Positions 49,701 through 57,060 of a stretch of 64,000 nucleotides of DNA are shown one piece after another (position 1 is the first letter of the stretch; each line of letters starts with the position of its first letter). The DNA lies in assembly GCF_950023065.1 (NCBI RefSeq), contig NC_088679.1, forward strand, positions 31,248,001 to 31,312,000, read 5' to 3'. The position numbers and the translations under genes were made by a program. The notes under the pieces are model-generated. The model ran no database searches and was not told the DNA's origin. It saw nothing but the letters and a program-made list of their open reading frames with translations. Source of the DNA: Planococcus citri. Its lineage: Eukaryota > Arthropoda > Insecta > Hemiptera > Pseudococcidae.

Positions 49701-49725
49701 CAGAACTTCCAGCGGTTATGTACAT
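22739..49725 (-). CDS. ihog: Interference hedgehog / brother of ihog (Hh co-receptor)
   Basis: Ihog/Boi (CDON/BOC in vertebrates) is a surface protein that binds Hedgehog and presents it to Patched. Minus-strand exons: 49644-49725, 41258-41475, 33848-34268, 33482-33706, 29400-29555, 29120-29278, 28829-28948, 28492-28741, 28236-28401, 27845-28064, 27324-27530, 23170-23384, 22739-22897. All junctions are GT-AG and in phase; total 2598 nt, 865 aa, as usual for Ihog. Residues 1-27 are a signal peptide, then DVGILFVKSPE. Ig1 C52-C101 (W63); Ig2 C145-C194 with Tyr at the Trp position; Ig3 C248-C296; Ig4 C339-C386; a basic linker 421-460 with KKERQRKNKSKRKYK; FN3-1 about 463-565; FN3-2 about 580-671; membrane helix about 706-730 (LGGLVIIFMIFVLVCF); cytoplasmic tail 731-865 with an Asn/His-rich stretch. 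Ihog versus Boi cannot be decided. Introns 1, 2, 4 and 11 are long and full of mobile elements. Confidence 0.93.
23987..24757. mobile_element. 0.77-kb inverted-end element with TGTTAC flanks
   Basis: The left end CAGCCATCTTACCCA and the right end AGTAAGATGCCTG are inverted relatives, and TGTTAC touches both ends (23981-23986 and 24758-24763). Beside each end, GTGAC/GTGACC words are repeated many times (24018-24070 and 24638-24745). The middle shows the GAGGGCAAAAGC repeat of 6.7-7.8 kb. CAG...CTG ends suggest a hAT relative, but the visible duplication is 6 rather than 8 bases. It lies in ihog intron 11. Confidence 0.65.
24764..26960. repeat. Low-complexity AATT/TTAAA-rich domain in an ihog intron
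   Basis: About 2.2 kb made of endlessly varied AATTCAATTT/TTTAAATTAATT words with no fixed period. A C13 run stands at 25580-25592. No gene, no inverted ends. It looks like a degenerate simple-sequence region, perhaps an old array expanded by slippage. Confidence 0.6.
30106..30334. mobile_element. 229-bp MITE with CCAAT boxes in ihog intron 4
   Basis: The terminal repeat CATAGATATAAATATAAACT (continuing GGATCGGA) at 30106 is mirrored at 30307-30334. TTCAATAT flanks both sides (30098-30105 and 30335-30342), an 8-bp target duplication. Inside are two tandem modules of TTCACCTCCGG plus GACCAATCAGAG (30149-30208), a third TTCACCCCCGGAG, and an inverted GATTGGTTGA (30253). The GACCAATCAGA words match the CCAAT box consensus bound by NF-Y. 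No coding capacity. Confidence 0.85.
31530..31815. mobile_element. MITE with CAGGGTGTCTAAC ends (copy 1)
   Basis: Begins CAGGGTGTCTAAC and ends GTTAGACACGCTG. Next to the ends, ATCATGACTTTTTCATGAC on the left is mirrored by TTCATGACTTTTCATGACC on the right. A C13 run lies at 31611-31623. The closely related copy at 38524-38957 confirms the borders. No convincing target duplication was found, so the superfamily is open. It lies in ihog intron 4. Confidence 0.7.
33160..33360. repeat. GATCAGATC-rich short repeat
   Basis: TCTGATCAGATCAG and related AGATCTGAT/AGATCAGATC words are clustered at 33187-33246 and again at 33346-33356. This is a small degenerate repeat in an ihog intron with no coding content. 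Confidence 0.5.
34269..35749. other. ihog intron 2, 5' repeat-free part
   Basis: Intronic sequence between the Ig1/Ig2 junction exons. Nothing recognisable except short open frames that are not supported. Confidence 0.5.
35976..37499. mobile_element. 1.52-kb element with 9-bp target duplication and ACGACAG subterminal repeats
   Basis: The flanks are AATATTAAT at 35967-35975 and again at 37500-37508; the uninterrupted inverted arm shows that site once, which proves the insertion. The ends are GGGTGCC and TTTTCCC. The left 250 bases carry about eight ACGACAG or similar CGAC words, and the right 260 bases carry about ten CTGTCGT/TCGTCG words in the opposite sense, so the subterminal regions form interrupted inverted repeats. 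A 142-bp tandem array lies inside. No transposase was found. A 9-bp duplication would fit Mutator-like elements, but I do not assign the family. Confidence 0.8.
36737..37080. repeat. Tandem repeat, about 142-bp unit, 2.4 copies
   Basis: GTTTCCATAT words start at 36741, 36883 and 37024 (spacing 142 and 141). Each unit contains CGAA(C)CACCCCGAA(A/C)ACGAATA, CCAGTGCCTCTGCCCC and TTTCACTATATT-like words. It sits inside the element at 35976-37499. Confidence 0.85.
38524..38957. mobile_element. MITE with CAGGGTGTCTAAC ends (copy 2)
   Basis: Begins CAGGGTGTCTAAC and ends GTTAGACACCCTG. Inner ends carry CATGACTTTTTCATGAC in inverted arrangement. It aligns with 31530-31815 (CATTTTTACC, C-run, GTGTGTTTCGAGCA) but is longer by about 150 bases. 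A C12 run is at 38606-38617. It lies in ihog intron 2. Confidence 0.75.
38958..41257. other. ihog intron 2, 3' part: no gene
   Basis: AT-rich intronic sequence with a G13 run at 40172-40184. No repeats with clear borders and no supported coding frame were seen. Confidence 0.5.
42127..42438 (+). repeat. 5' LTR of the BEL/Pao element
   Basis: Starts TGTTACGTTCG and ends GACGCAAACA (TG...CA borders). Same length as the 3' LTR and no mismatch seen in a line-by-line reading. It should hold the promoter of the element. Confidence 0.93.
42443..42460 (+). promoter_or_regulatory. Primer-binding site, tRNA-Lys type
   Basis: Four bases after the 5' LTR, GGCGCCCGAACAGGGAC matches the complement of the 3' end of tRNA-Lys (17 of 18 positions of the well-known lysine primer site). 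It would prime minus-strand DNA synthesis. Confidence 0.8.
42855..48086 (+). CDS. BEL/Pao gag-pol polyprotein
   Basis: One uninterrupted frame of 1743 aa drives copying and integration of the element. In order: coiled N-terminal gag; capsid-like DUF1759 region from about residue 142 (PRIDIPKFDG); cysteine-rich zinc knuckles about 366-432 (CSCCDKLHLL through KKCSSRHH); aspartic protease (DUF1758) with LLDSCSQLNLI near 489, where the usual DTG is DSC as in other BEL elements; reverse transcriptase from about 740 with YMDD at 892; RNase H with FCDAS near 1068 and TDST near 1138; integrase zinc domain with H and CKQC near 1417; integrase core with D in GIDFTG (1451), D in YSDNGTNF (1517) and E in GIWESA (1561); C-terminal DUF5641 domain about 1652-1740. 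All catalytic motifs are present. The ATG at 42855 follows the leader directly and TAA-free frame continues to TGA at 48084. No env-like gene follows. Confidence 0.95.
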   Translation: MEDQDGTFSYVHSSRYSGRCITKLVDSLKKLIANNYSIDNVSEVRVNLEELTNEFESYKRISSRGFNLASVSKEAAKPKTEKEITAIEDEILAELEKVKKSVLPVIAKSKSYISEFEAQQTRESLNNSSMNMTGGFPEPNVKLPRIDIPKFDGVAIENFLEFYAIFQNVVHEEPTLSKVKKLYYLKLALIGEAHDLVKDTPVTDKGYDEAWCLVVSTYKDIKSITRRHFDQLFSINRIKSTSEIPMLLSNVNRALKGLRACGEDTENWGPILCYIVSEKLDNVTYKDFEKSLTTNTKFPRWSVLKSFLENRASVTKRSSDLTKPTKRNDTPPSSSGKRSTLTAVSNNEPKSGPSGTPQSSPPKPACSCCDKLHLLIDCNIFRDKTPKQRYEIIKSKSLCGNCFHSNHRTNECRKSPNCKKCSSRHHTLLHFDKTNDPKDPPKPELNEDGTPRTTCGMSSLVSVQKPIALLPSALVKFVSGNKCGTMRVLLDSCSQLNLITNEFIKRNDLSTTKAPYPSKVAGIGDSETECNQIIEFSIESRVEDFEFCARFTVINNRIPYSVTNYIIGDFAEKVNERRLNLADTAFYDRNVNINSIDAILGVEAYNLCVRNKTIFIESACLRDTVFGWTISSSIESARNTRHSQQYCGLTIDNIDQRLERFWKIDSYPDSTPKSTEHEECQKHFMRTYQRAPDGRFIVQLPFKEDPSVITGNFGIAVKYLKRIESKLDETTKRMYTDFMAEYEALKHMSVVSDDVSRYYIPHHAVLRPSSTTTKLRVVFHASSKSYSGKSLNDVLMVGPTIQPELNDTLLCFRIFCKVISADIQHMYRCIEILKAHRRFQSIIWRGKRHELNTITYGTAPSAYEATQCLDILAEEVKVTRPRTSIAIRKGFYMDDWLYGADTDEELIELQQSVHETLLSAGFKLRKYQSNSNEVLAKIDPALIEHNLTVQFGDNEALSILGLAWCPSTDSFALKTDVPAPTTTVTKRQMLSTISKVFDPLGLACPVTIRGKLLFKRLWKLGISWDDPVTPEIDSLFNAYLSDLNRLSKFVIPRYVQDFDANTEMIVGFCDASEQAYCAAVYAFNAKRLQLLCSKTRVAPEKELNIPQLELQAAVLLVQLIQRVSKTLNVDIHRSKLFTDSTIVLAWLSKPASEWKTFVRNRVVKITEVFPIQHWSHVRSGENPADLATRGISTESLLQSSMWLSGPEFVINLDNSSNNTEIDETICEPYRRKPKIVSFIAADLETDLKKHSKLISSCESYEKLRFMYAAAIAVIRHWKSRILNRERVPLKVEASDMIRANECIIRIVQYDAFSKDIERLKTKPGKLSKRSLLKRHTPFLDENGIMKSKTRLQNARKPVNAKLPIVLPAHHHFTKIFIRYFHLKFFHAGRPWLMTTLSTNYVFVGGLNRAIKSVIQSCKQCIERFVESKPQQMANLPYERVTPLPPFQVVGIDFTGAFLLKCSYHRTTKYMKAYACIFVCFSTRAVHIELVPSLSTEDFLNALKCFVSRRGLPATIYSDNGTNFKGCERYLNFNDTEIQRYALSNTISWKFNPPYTPHRGGIWESAVKSAKRYIPKISENQKFTENELRTLLTQIEGILNTRPLAYSNTGEPDEEILTPGHFLVGRNLNVNLPEPSSPPANIKLSDRYIANQNRIRAFWRIWSQDYLNQLRSRTKWQDEQPNYHVGDLILLRKPNTEPCQWIRAIIVKTFPDEAGLVRTVEVRTSDRLSKVVPIQQIVPLPIAK
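48222..48533 (+). repeat. 3' LTR of the BEL/Pao element
   Basis: Same 312 bases as the 5' LTR. The preceding GCGGCGGGAG (about 48209-48217) is a weak but plausible polypurine tract. The interval 48087-48221 between stop codon and LTR shows nothing else. Confidence 0.93.
48540..49643. other. ihog intron 1 beside the BEL insertion: no gene
   Basis: AT-rich intronic sequence with short unsupported frames. The opposite flank, 41476-42121, is similar and has a C11 run at 41956-41966. Confidence 0.5.
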
Positions 49726-50760
49726 GTTTCCAAAGGAGTATTTGACCACAGTAGGTTGAGGGTCGAATTGCTGTTGTTCTTTATTGCTGAGTACAATTTC
49801 ATTCCACTGTTTCTTCCATACGATTTAACAGCAGCTATTTGTTTTCCAGTCACGCCTATTAACAAATCATGCACAGTTTCATAAATTACAACTGGTTCGG
49901 TTTTTCTTTACTGTTTATTTATAAAAATAAAAAAAAATAAAACACACAAATGACACATACACGAAAACATCCGAATATAAATTAAAACTATGTAACGAGT
50001 GTGTAGAAAAAAATGAACAAAATTATCAATTCCGTGTACGAACAATTGGATACCCCGGGCTGCGAAAATTCCAGCAGCTATGGAAAAAAATTTTCTTCGT
50101 ACGCACTACGAATTATCATTATTCTACCGGGCGCGTATCGTATGTACTCGTACGAGTATACCGCGACTCTCGAGTGAAAAACCTCGCGCTGTACGGTGAT
50201 TAATATACGAAGTGATAATCATATAAGGATAACAACGAGTTTATATAGACGTTTAATGACAGCGGGTGGTCCAGGTTTTACCAGCAGGAAGTCTACTAAA
50301 CCCTGACGAAGGACATAGATTTCAACCCTTTTTATGTAGTACGCGTATCTACTACAAAACAGCTTCCCAATCCCAATCTCTTCGACAATTGATGGTTAAC
50401 TAATTTGTAGAAGGGGCTCGCGATTAAAAAGATACAAAAAAGCTACTTGATAGATAAGTTTCCTGCTGTACAAAAGAGGCTGATTTTAGGACAAGATGGT
50501 GGGGAATTTTGCGACTAAATTACTCGATTGCTCGAAATATGTTGGAGATTCTACACAAAAGGGAAGGGAGGGGGAGTCGGCTTCACGAAGATGAGGGATG
50601 ATTTGGGTGATGATTTTAAAATGTTGTATAAGACACGAAAAATTTCAATTGCCCTAAATTTTTGAGTAGATTTCAAATTTTGAAAAAAGCACTCGTACTT
50701 ACTAATCGGCTACGCGTATTTATTTTAGAGATGGAGAAATTATAATTTAGTGGCGCAATC
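49726..50760 (-). promoter_or_regulatory. Presumed 5' region of ihog
   Basis: Directly upstream of the ihog start codon on the minus strand. Relatively rich in CpG around 50100-50350 compared with the surroundings, and without transposon ends. An open frame precedes the ATG for about 100 bases but contains no earlier start. The promoter itself cannot be located by eye. Confidence 0.3.
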
Positions 50761-52560
50761 AATCAAATGAAAAATAATTATCCCGACAACTAATAGACTG
50801 GTCAATTTCACCACATTTTCAATTGAAATTTTCATTTTTTTAAACTGATCAACTTCAAGAAATTTTGTCCATATTTTATGCAATTTTTCAACAATCAATA
50901 ATTTTCGTCGTTTTTAACAACATTCTGTTTATTTCGCTGAATTTCTGCTCAATTTGAACTGGTTTTTTTCTTCTTTTTTTTTTTTTTTTTTTTGCTTTTC
51001 AACTGAATTTTGCATCATTTTATGTAACTTTCACAATATTTTTTCAATTTTGTGAGTGAAGATTACGAGCAATTTTTCAAAATATTACACAATCTTTTCC
51101 AATGTTTTTTTCAGTGTTGTTTTATTTTACGGTCATTTCTGCTCATTTTTTGGTAATTTCGAAAAATTTTGTCAATATTCTAAGAGATTTTCCATAATTC
51201 ACAGTTTTGTCATTTTTATTAATTTTTTTGCAATTTTCAATGATTTTTAGTTAAATTAGCTGAATTTCAACAATTCACTAATATTTCATTTTTAAACAAA
51301 TTTTTGCCTTATTTTACTTTGTTTTGAAATGTTTTCAATTTTATTTGAATTTATGAATTATTGCTTCCATTTTTGCAAATTTTCCTATTATTTTAGAACT
51401 TTTTCCTAATGCAATTTTTGACCATCTCCTGGTGATTTTTAGAAATTTTGTTAATGTTTTGCCCAATTTTTTTGCCATTTTAATAATTTCCTGAAAATCC
51501 GGCTGAATTTCTGCTTAATTTCAACCGTTTTTTAGATTTTTTTTAAAAACAATTTTTACATTATTTTACAATGTTTTCATGGTATTTTTTCAATATACTT
51601 GCCCTAATGTTAAATTCTGTAAAAATTCAGAGGAATTTTTCAATACCTCACTTCACTTCGGACAATGTTTTATGATTATGTTTTCTTCAATTTTGTTACG
51701 GTTTACAGCCATTTTTACTCATTTTCAAGCATTAAATTCAACACAGGTATTTTGTGAAGAATTTGAGCTATTTCTCCACAATTTATAAAATTTTGATAAT
51801 GTTAATTAAATTTGTTTCCAAAATTTTTGTGGCATTTTTTCAATTTTGCTTGAATTAATAGAAAAGTGCTATCATTTTAATAAGTTTTAGAATAATTTTT
51901 AGAATTGAAGAATTTTTGGCCAATATTTAAAACAATTTTTCAAAACTTTCCACAATTTTTGCCTTTGGGAATATTTTATTCATTTATTTGCTATTTTGAT
52001 TGAGTTCTTGTTAAAATTTCGTTAGTTTTTTGCAAGATTTCAGCAGTTTTTTGGTTTTTTCTTGCAATTTTTTCAATATTTACAATGCTTCATAATGCAT
52101 TTTCGGTTTCGTTTCGGTTTACCTACTGCTATTTTTGTTCATTTTCTGGAAATTTTGTGCCATTTCTCGGTAATTTACAAAACGTTGAGAATATTTTATC
52201 AATTTTTTTTTGCAATTTTCAATAATTTTTTCGGTTAAATTTGCACAATTTTTGCTACAATTTCAATAGTTTTTTATCATTTTTTAAAACCCCTTTTTTG
52301 TGAAAATTTTGAACATATTTTGAACAATTTTCCAAAATTTTACCCAATTTTAGGTATATTTTGCAGGATGTCTAACACATTTTTTTATTCAAACATAACT
52401 ACCATTTTTTTAGCATCCTTTTTTACCAAATTTTCAAACTTCCAGTGTTCTTTCCAAAAATTAGAAATTTCTGTAATTTTTTCAAAATTTCTAAATTTTA
52501 AAAATATTTTACATCATTAGCTTTTGAAACTTTTTTTTTTGAAAATTTGTCATCAATGAG
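50761..52560. repeat. T-rich, strand-asymmetric degenerate repeat domain
   Basis: For 1.8 kb the plus strand is made of TTTTCAATTTTG/AATTTTGTCAAT-like words with few purine runs. A longer motif, TTTAC-GGTCATTTCTGCTCATTTT, appears in varied forms near 51128, 51701 and 52116, so the domain may be an old array with units of some 420-570 bases. A T-run of more than 15 bases is at about 50974-50992. No gene. Confidence 0.55.
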
Positions 52561-55038
52561 CGTAAGGTTGAAAAAATCACTACTTTTTTTTACCAGGTAC
52601 CTTTTTTCCAACCAAATTTTCAGAAAGCTATCCACTTGACCACTCCCCCCTCCCCGCCGGCACACAAAAAAATGGACACAGTCAAATCTTTCACCGAAAA
52701 ATTTTCAAAAAAAATTGAAATTGGAAGAAAATTTGCATACAATGTTTTTTAAATTTCAAACAAAATTATTTTAAAAAAAAACACAATACAAATGAACGGA
52801 TTACATACGTTATAAGACAAGGTGTGTCTGGTAAAATTTCAAAATAAAAAAGCAGGACTTCATCAGGACTTTTATCAGGACATTTTTCAAACACTCGAAA
52901 TTTTATAAGAAAAGGGAACAGGGGAGAGGCAAAATTTCACATTAGAATTTTTCGCTTTTCCAATGTCTTCAAAATTCCCAAGATTTTTTTCAAACAAGCG
53001 GATCAGAGACGTGCTGAACGGGGGAGGGGGAAAAGTTGGGGGTAAATAGGAAGAAGTTGTGTTACCTGAGAAAATCAAAGAATTTCACCAAAAACCATGG
53101 ATTCTCACTTCTTGATTTATATAAATTTTTAAAAGCTTTCAAAAATCCATGTTTTGAGAAGCAAAAAAAAAACTTTCTTCATGCAGAGAGGAGTTCATTT
53201 TTCTGATTCAAACTTTGAACATTTCTTGAATTTGAACAATAAGTTTTTCATATGGAAAAAGCGCAATGGACGCTCTCTCAACCCTCTCCCTTCCAACGTT
53301 CGAGTCCTCTTTCGTTAGTGCTAAAGGCTGAAAACCTACCTTCAGCCTTTGCAGACAGACACTCCTACTTTTATTCGTTCATCGAACTGTCTTCCATATG
53401 TGTGCATGTGCGAATTGCGAAAAAGCCACGCGGTATTTTTACTTTGTAGTCTACATGTACGAGTTTTTTTTTGTTTTGTTATTTTTTCCAACTGTCTAGC
53501 GGTTCTTTAACTGGACATTATGTGGAACTAATGTTCAACCAGAACAACCATCGAAGAGCAGTTCGAGTCCGAGTCAGAGTCAGAGTCCGAAATCAAGACG
53601 AACCTGTTTTTAAACGCTTTGGTATTTCATACTAGTCCGGACTACGACTACGGACTGTATAGGTCAGGGTGTTCTTGCACTATCTGTGAACTTGTGCAGC
53701 CTTTCGCGCATTAAAAAAATTACCTAGACGCGTTTCAGTTTCAACTTCCATTGTGCATCCGGCCGGCCGGCGCAAGCTCGACGAACTGGAGTAGGTATGC
53801 ATAAGGGAAAAAAATCGCAGCACATAAATAGTGCACGCAGATATAGCGAACTTTTTCAAATACTTTATGATTTGTTTTGCAGCATCGTACCTGCGTATTG
53901 TGTATGGAATCATAACGAGTTATATACGTTTTAGGTAGCTATTTTTTTTACCAATTTAAAAACTTCTCGAAGTAGACAATATCAACTTTTTTAATTGAAT
54001 ATTCCATGTAGCAAAAACTATACACACACACAGCACTTGGACGATTTTTTATATCAAAATTACAGGCGCCATGGTTTTTTTTCCTATACCTCGACATACC
54101 TTGTTGTTGTTTTTTTCAAACTATCGATAACATCGTTTAATTTGTAACGTTTCTTCGATTCATTTACGTACACGACGACGAGCAAACGTATAAGTCGTTG
54201 AATTGTTAATCGAAAAGGAAACCCTGGTATACGGTAAGAGCTCGTAAAAAAATCCCATTCTACCGTGTGTGTGTCGTATACCTTTACCCACCTATGGTAC
54301 CCTCGACAGTCCCAATACCGAACCTTCTACTGCTGTTAATTAATTCGATAAAAGCGTCGTCCAAATGTCCGATAAAAAATCATCACAATTGCTTACAAGG
54401 TAATGACTTTAAGCCAACTAAGGTGTTTTGTTTGACGCATTAAATTTTAACGACCCTATAAATAAAAACCACCTCATTCCTTCGTATAGGCACCTATATT
54501 ATTTATTTGTAACAATTTTCCAATACGCTCGTTTGTACTTTGGTACATAGCATTCGACTCCAACTCGACACGTCTCATCCATCTACACACACTCCGCTGC
54601 GATGTGAACGAGTCCGAGCCTCACACTCTTGAGACTGGGAGATTCCAGATTTCAGTTTATTTGGTAGGTATTTTAAAATACAGAATCATTACTCGTCATG
54701 TCATAATGTTGAATACCCAAACAAACCTATAAATCGACTTTTTTTTCATTCCACAGTGGTTCGATTGTGTCTGAGTAGGAATTTATAGTTAATTGTGGGA
54801 TAATTACTTAAATTATAAGTACAGCGTTTAAAAGTAAACTGATGATCTGTTTGTTTGTATTTTCTCGGAATTTAATTTATTTGATTATTTTTTAACCATG
54901 TTTTTACTTTCCGATCAGCGCGCAGCGATGTAAGGGAAGTATTGTAATCGACCGGTTTTTCGATTTCGAGTTTTTTACGGAATTACACGTTTCAAGGTCT
55001 AAGAAGACTTTTGAGACTATTTTGAGCGTGATGTTCCG
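52561..55038. other. No recognisable gene
   Basis: Contains a short GAGTCCGAGTCAGAGTC repeat (53566-53590) and otherwise unique-looking AT-rich sequence with short unsupported frames on both strands. Confidence 0.5.
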
Positions 55039-55083
55039 TGTGTGTGTGTGTGTGTATGTATGTATGTGTGTGCATATGTATGT
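55039..55083. repeat. GT/ATGT microsatellite
   Basis: A run of GT dinucleotides passing into ATGT tetranucleotides, about 45 bases. Confidence 0.9.
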
Positions 55084-56049
55084 GCACAAAAGTTTGTGAA
55101 CACGATTGCAGACGCCCTAAATGAGATATTGCGTTGAAACTTGCACCTGATAACAGGTCCCATTGAAGGATGTCATAATAAGCTTTTCAGCTTCGCATCT
55201 AAAATGGAAAAAAAATTACGAGCATTTTGATGCGAAAACTCGTGGAGTTCCCTATTCAATAGTACGTCAATGACGTCACAGAAACCAGTTGTTATCCTTA
55301 GCGCAGTGAACGCGAAGGCGCTCCAGATGTTAAGAACGGCTAGGTTTTTGTGCCAAGTGCTTCCCAACATTCGGAAAGTTTTGTGATGCTTGCATCACGG
55401 TTTATTTTAAAAACATTTTAGGAATTCTTGAATAGCAAACTTTTTTTTAAAAAACTGTAGGCAAGTAATAAAACTTACTTTCGAAAAGTAACCAGTATTC
55501 TGTTTCTGTAATGAAAAAAATATTTAAAGCAGAAAAGATAAAATTTGAATGAAAATCATTTTTCAGATTACACGAAAAAAAAAGAGAAAAGAAAACATTT
55601 TCGGCAATAGAAATCATTCGAATAAAGTAAAAATCAACATTTATCTCCATTCAATCTTGAAATTGACATCAAATTCAAATTCGGCACCTATCAAAACCTA
55701 GAAATCGATATACGGGACGACTTATTATCACATTTTTCAAAATCACCCCTCTCCTCATCACAACCCCTTCCACGCCACAGATCAATCAGAAATATCTATC
55801 ACCAACAAAGGCAACACACTCGGATATTTCCAAATTGAATGTTCATCTCATACCTGATACCAATACAGAAAATAAAAGATAGATTTGAAATATGGTGAGG
55901 GGTGGCCGGGTGGGTGGGGGATGAAAGGGGGTAGATTGTGAAAAATGATAAAAATACATCATGTATATCGATTGTATGGTTTCAAAAGGTGCTGAATACG
56001 ATTCTGGGGTTATTTTAGCGATTAGTTCGAGATTAAAATGTGTTCTTCG
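55084..56049. other. No recognisable gene
   Basis: No coding frame or repeat with clear borders. The open stretches are short and lack splice context. Confidence 0.5.
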
Positions 56050-57060
56050 ATTCTTCGGCAACAAAAAAGATCATGGCCTGAAACCCCCACAACCGAAATT
56101 TGAGCGGGCCAAATTCATTGTTTACATTTTCAACGATAACTATGAAACTAATACAAACCTGCCCAAACCAAATTTTACCATTTCTGGAGCCTCCAGCGAA
56201 TTTTTTTATTTTCCCAGAATTTAAAAATTTTTCCAGAAGGCGTGCAAATAAAATTTAAGCAGGTAAAAGTCGACTTGTGGCTCATCCTACAACTTGTTTA
56301 GAAGGCTCATCCACATTTGAGTGATTCCCAGGCGGACACTTCAAGTGTTGGGGGGGGGGGTGGAAATAAAATGAAATGGGAAGGAAAAAATTTAAAAAAC
56401 CCACAATTGAAATATTCACAAATGGATGTACCTTGTCTAAAATCAACCTTCCGAATCAGAATTTTATGATTTTGAACCATTCTGGAGCCTCCAGCACGAT
56501 TTTCGATTTCTCCTGAATTTAAAATTTTCTCCAGAAAACGTGGAAATTAATTTGGATAGCTAAAAATTGAGTTTGTGGTTTATTTTGGACATGTTAGAGG
56601 GCTTATCTAAATTACAGCCAATTTTCAGGCGCATATTAATTTTTTTGACCAAAATTTTTAATAATAATAAGTGGAAAATGCTGGTCAGAAAAACACAATT
56701 GAGAGTCCAGCTGGAAATTGGCTGTAATGTAGATAAACCCATTTTTCAGTTAATAGAAAATTGAGAGGTTTTTCTGGCAGCATTCGCCTTCCATTCGAGG
56801 GGTTGGGTTGGAGAACTGGTACCTAATTTCGAAGCATTGGAAAGGGGGTGTTGAACCATGTTCAAAATATCGCTGGACGCTCCAGAACGACTCGAAATTG
56901 CCTCAAATCAATCTGCGAGGAACATAATTATGACATTTCAGCTTTCCAGCTCAATTGAATATAATTGTGATTGTTTGCCTTTTTGGTCCTTTGATTTTGA
57001 AAAAGACACTAAAAATCAAAAAATGAACTTCACCACCTGAAATTTGGGTAGTGGGATATT
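56050..57060. repeat. Diverged relic of palindromic family B
   Basis: CCAAATTTTACCATTTCTGG followed by AGCCTCCAGCG and CCAGAAGGCGTG (56165-56245) aligns with 37515-37610. A second unit starts at 56470 (CATTCTGGAGCCTCCAGCAC). An inverted part lies around 56700-56760 (GAAATTGGCTGTAATGTAGATAAACCC). A G11 run is at 56350-56360. The borders are not recoverable. Confidence 0.6.

Noticed and set aside
49726..49830. Open frame continuing upstream of the ihog start, suggesting a longer N-terminus
   Set aside because: There is no earlier ATG before the in-frame TAA, and the ATG at 49725 gives an ordinary signal peptide.
53298..53307. GTTCGAGTCC, like the B box of a tRNA gene
   Set aside because: No A box and no cloverleaf can be formed upstream.
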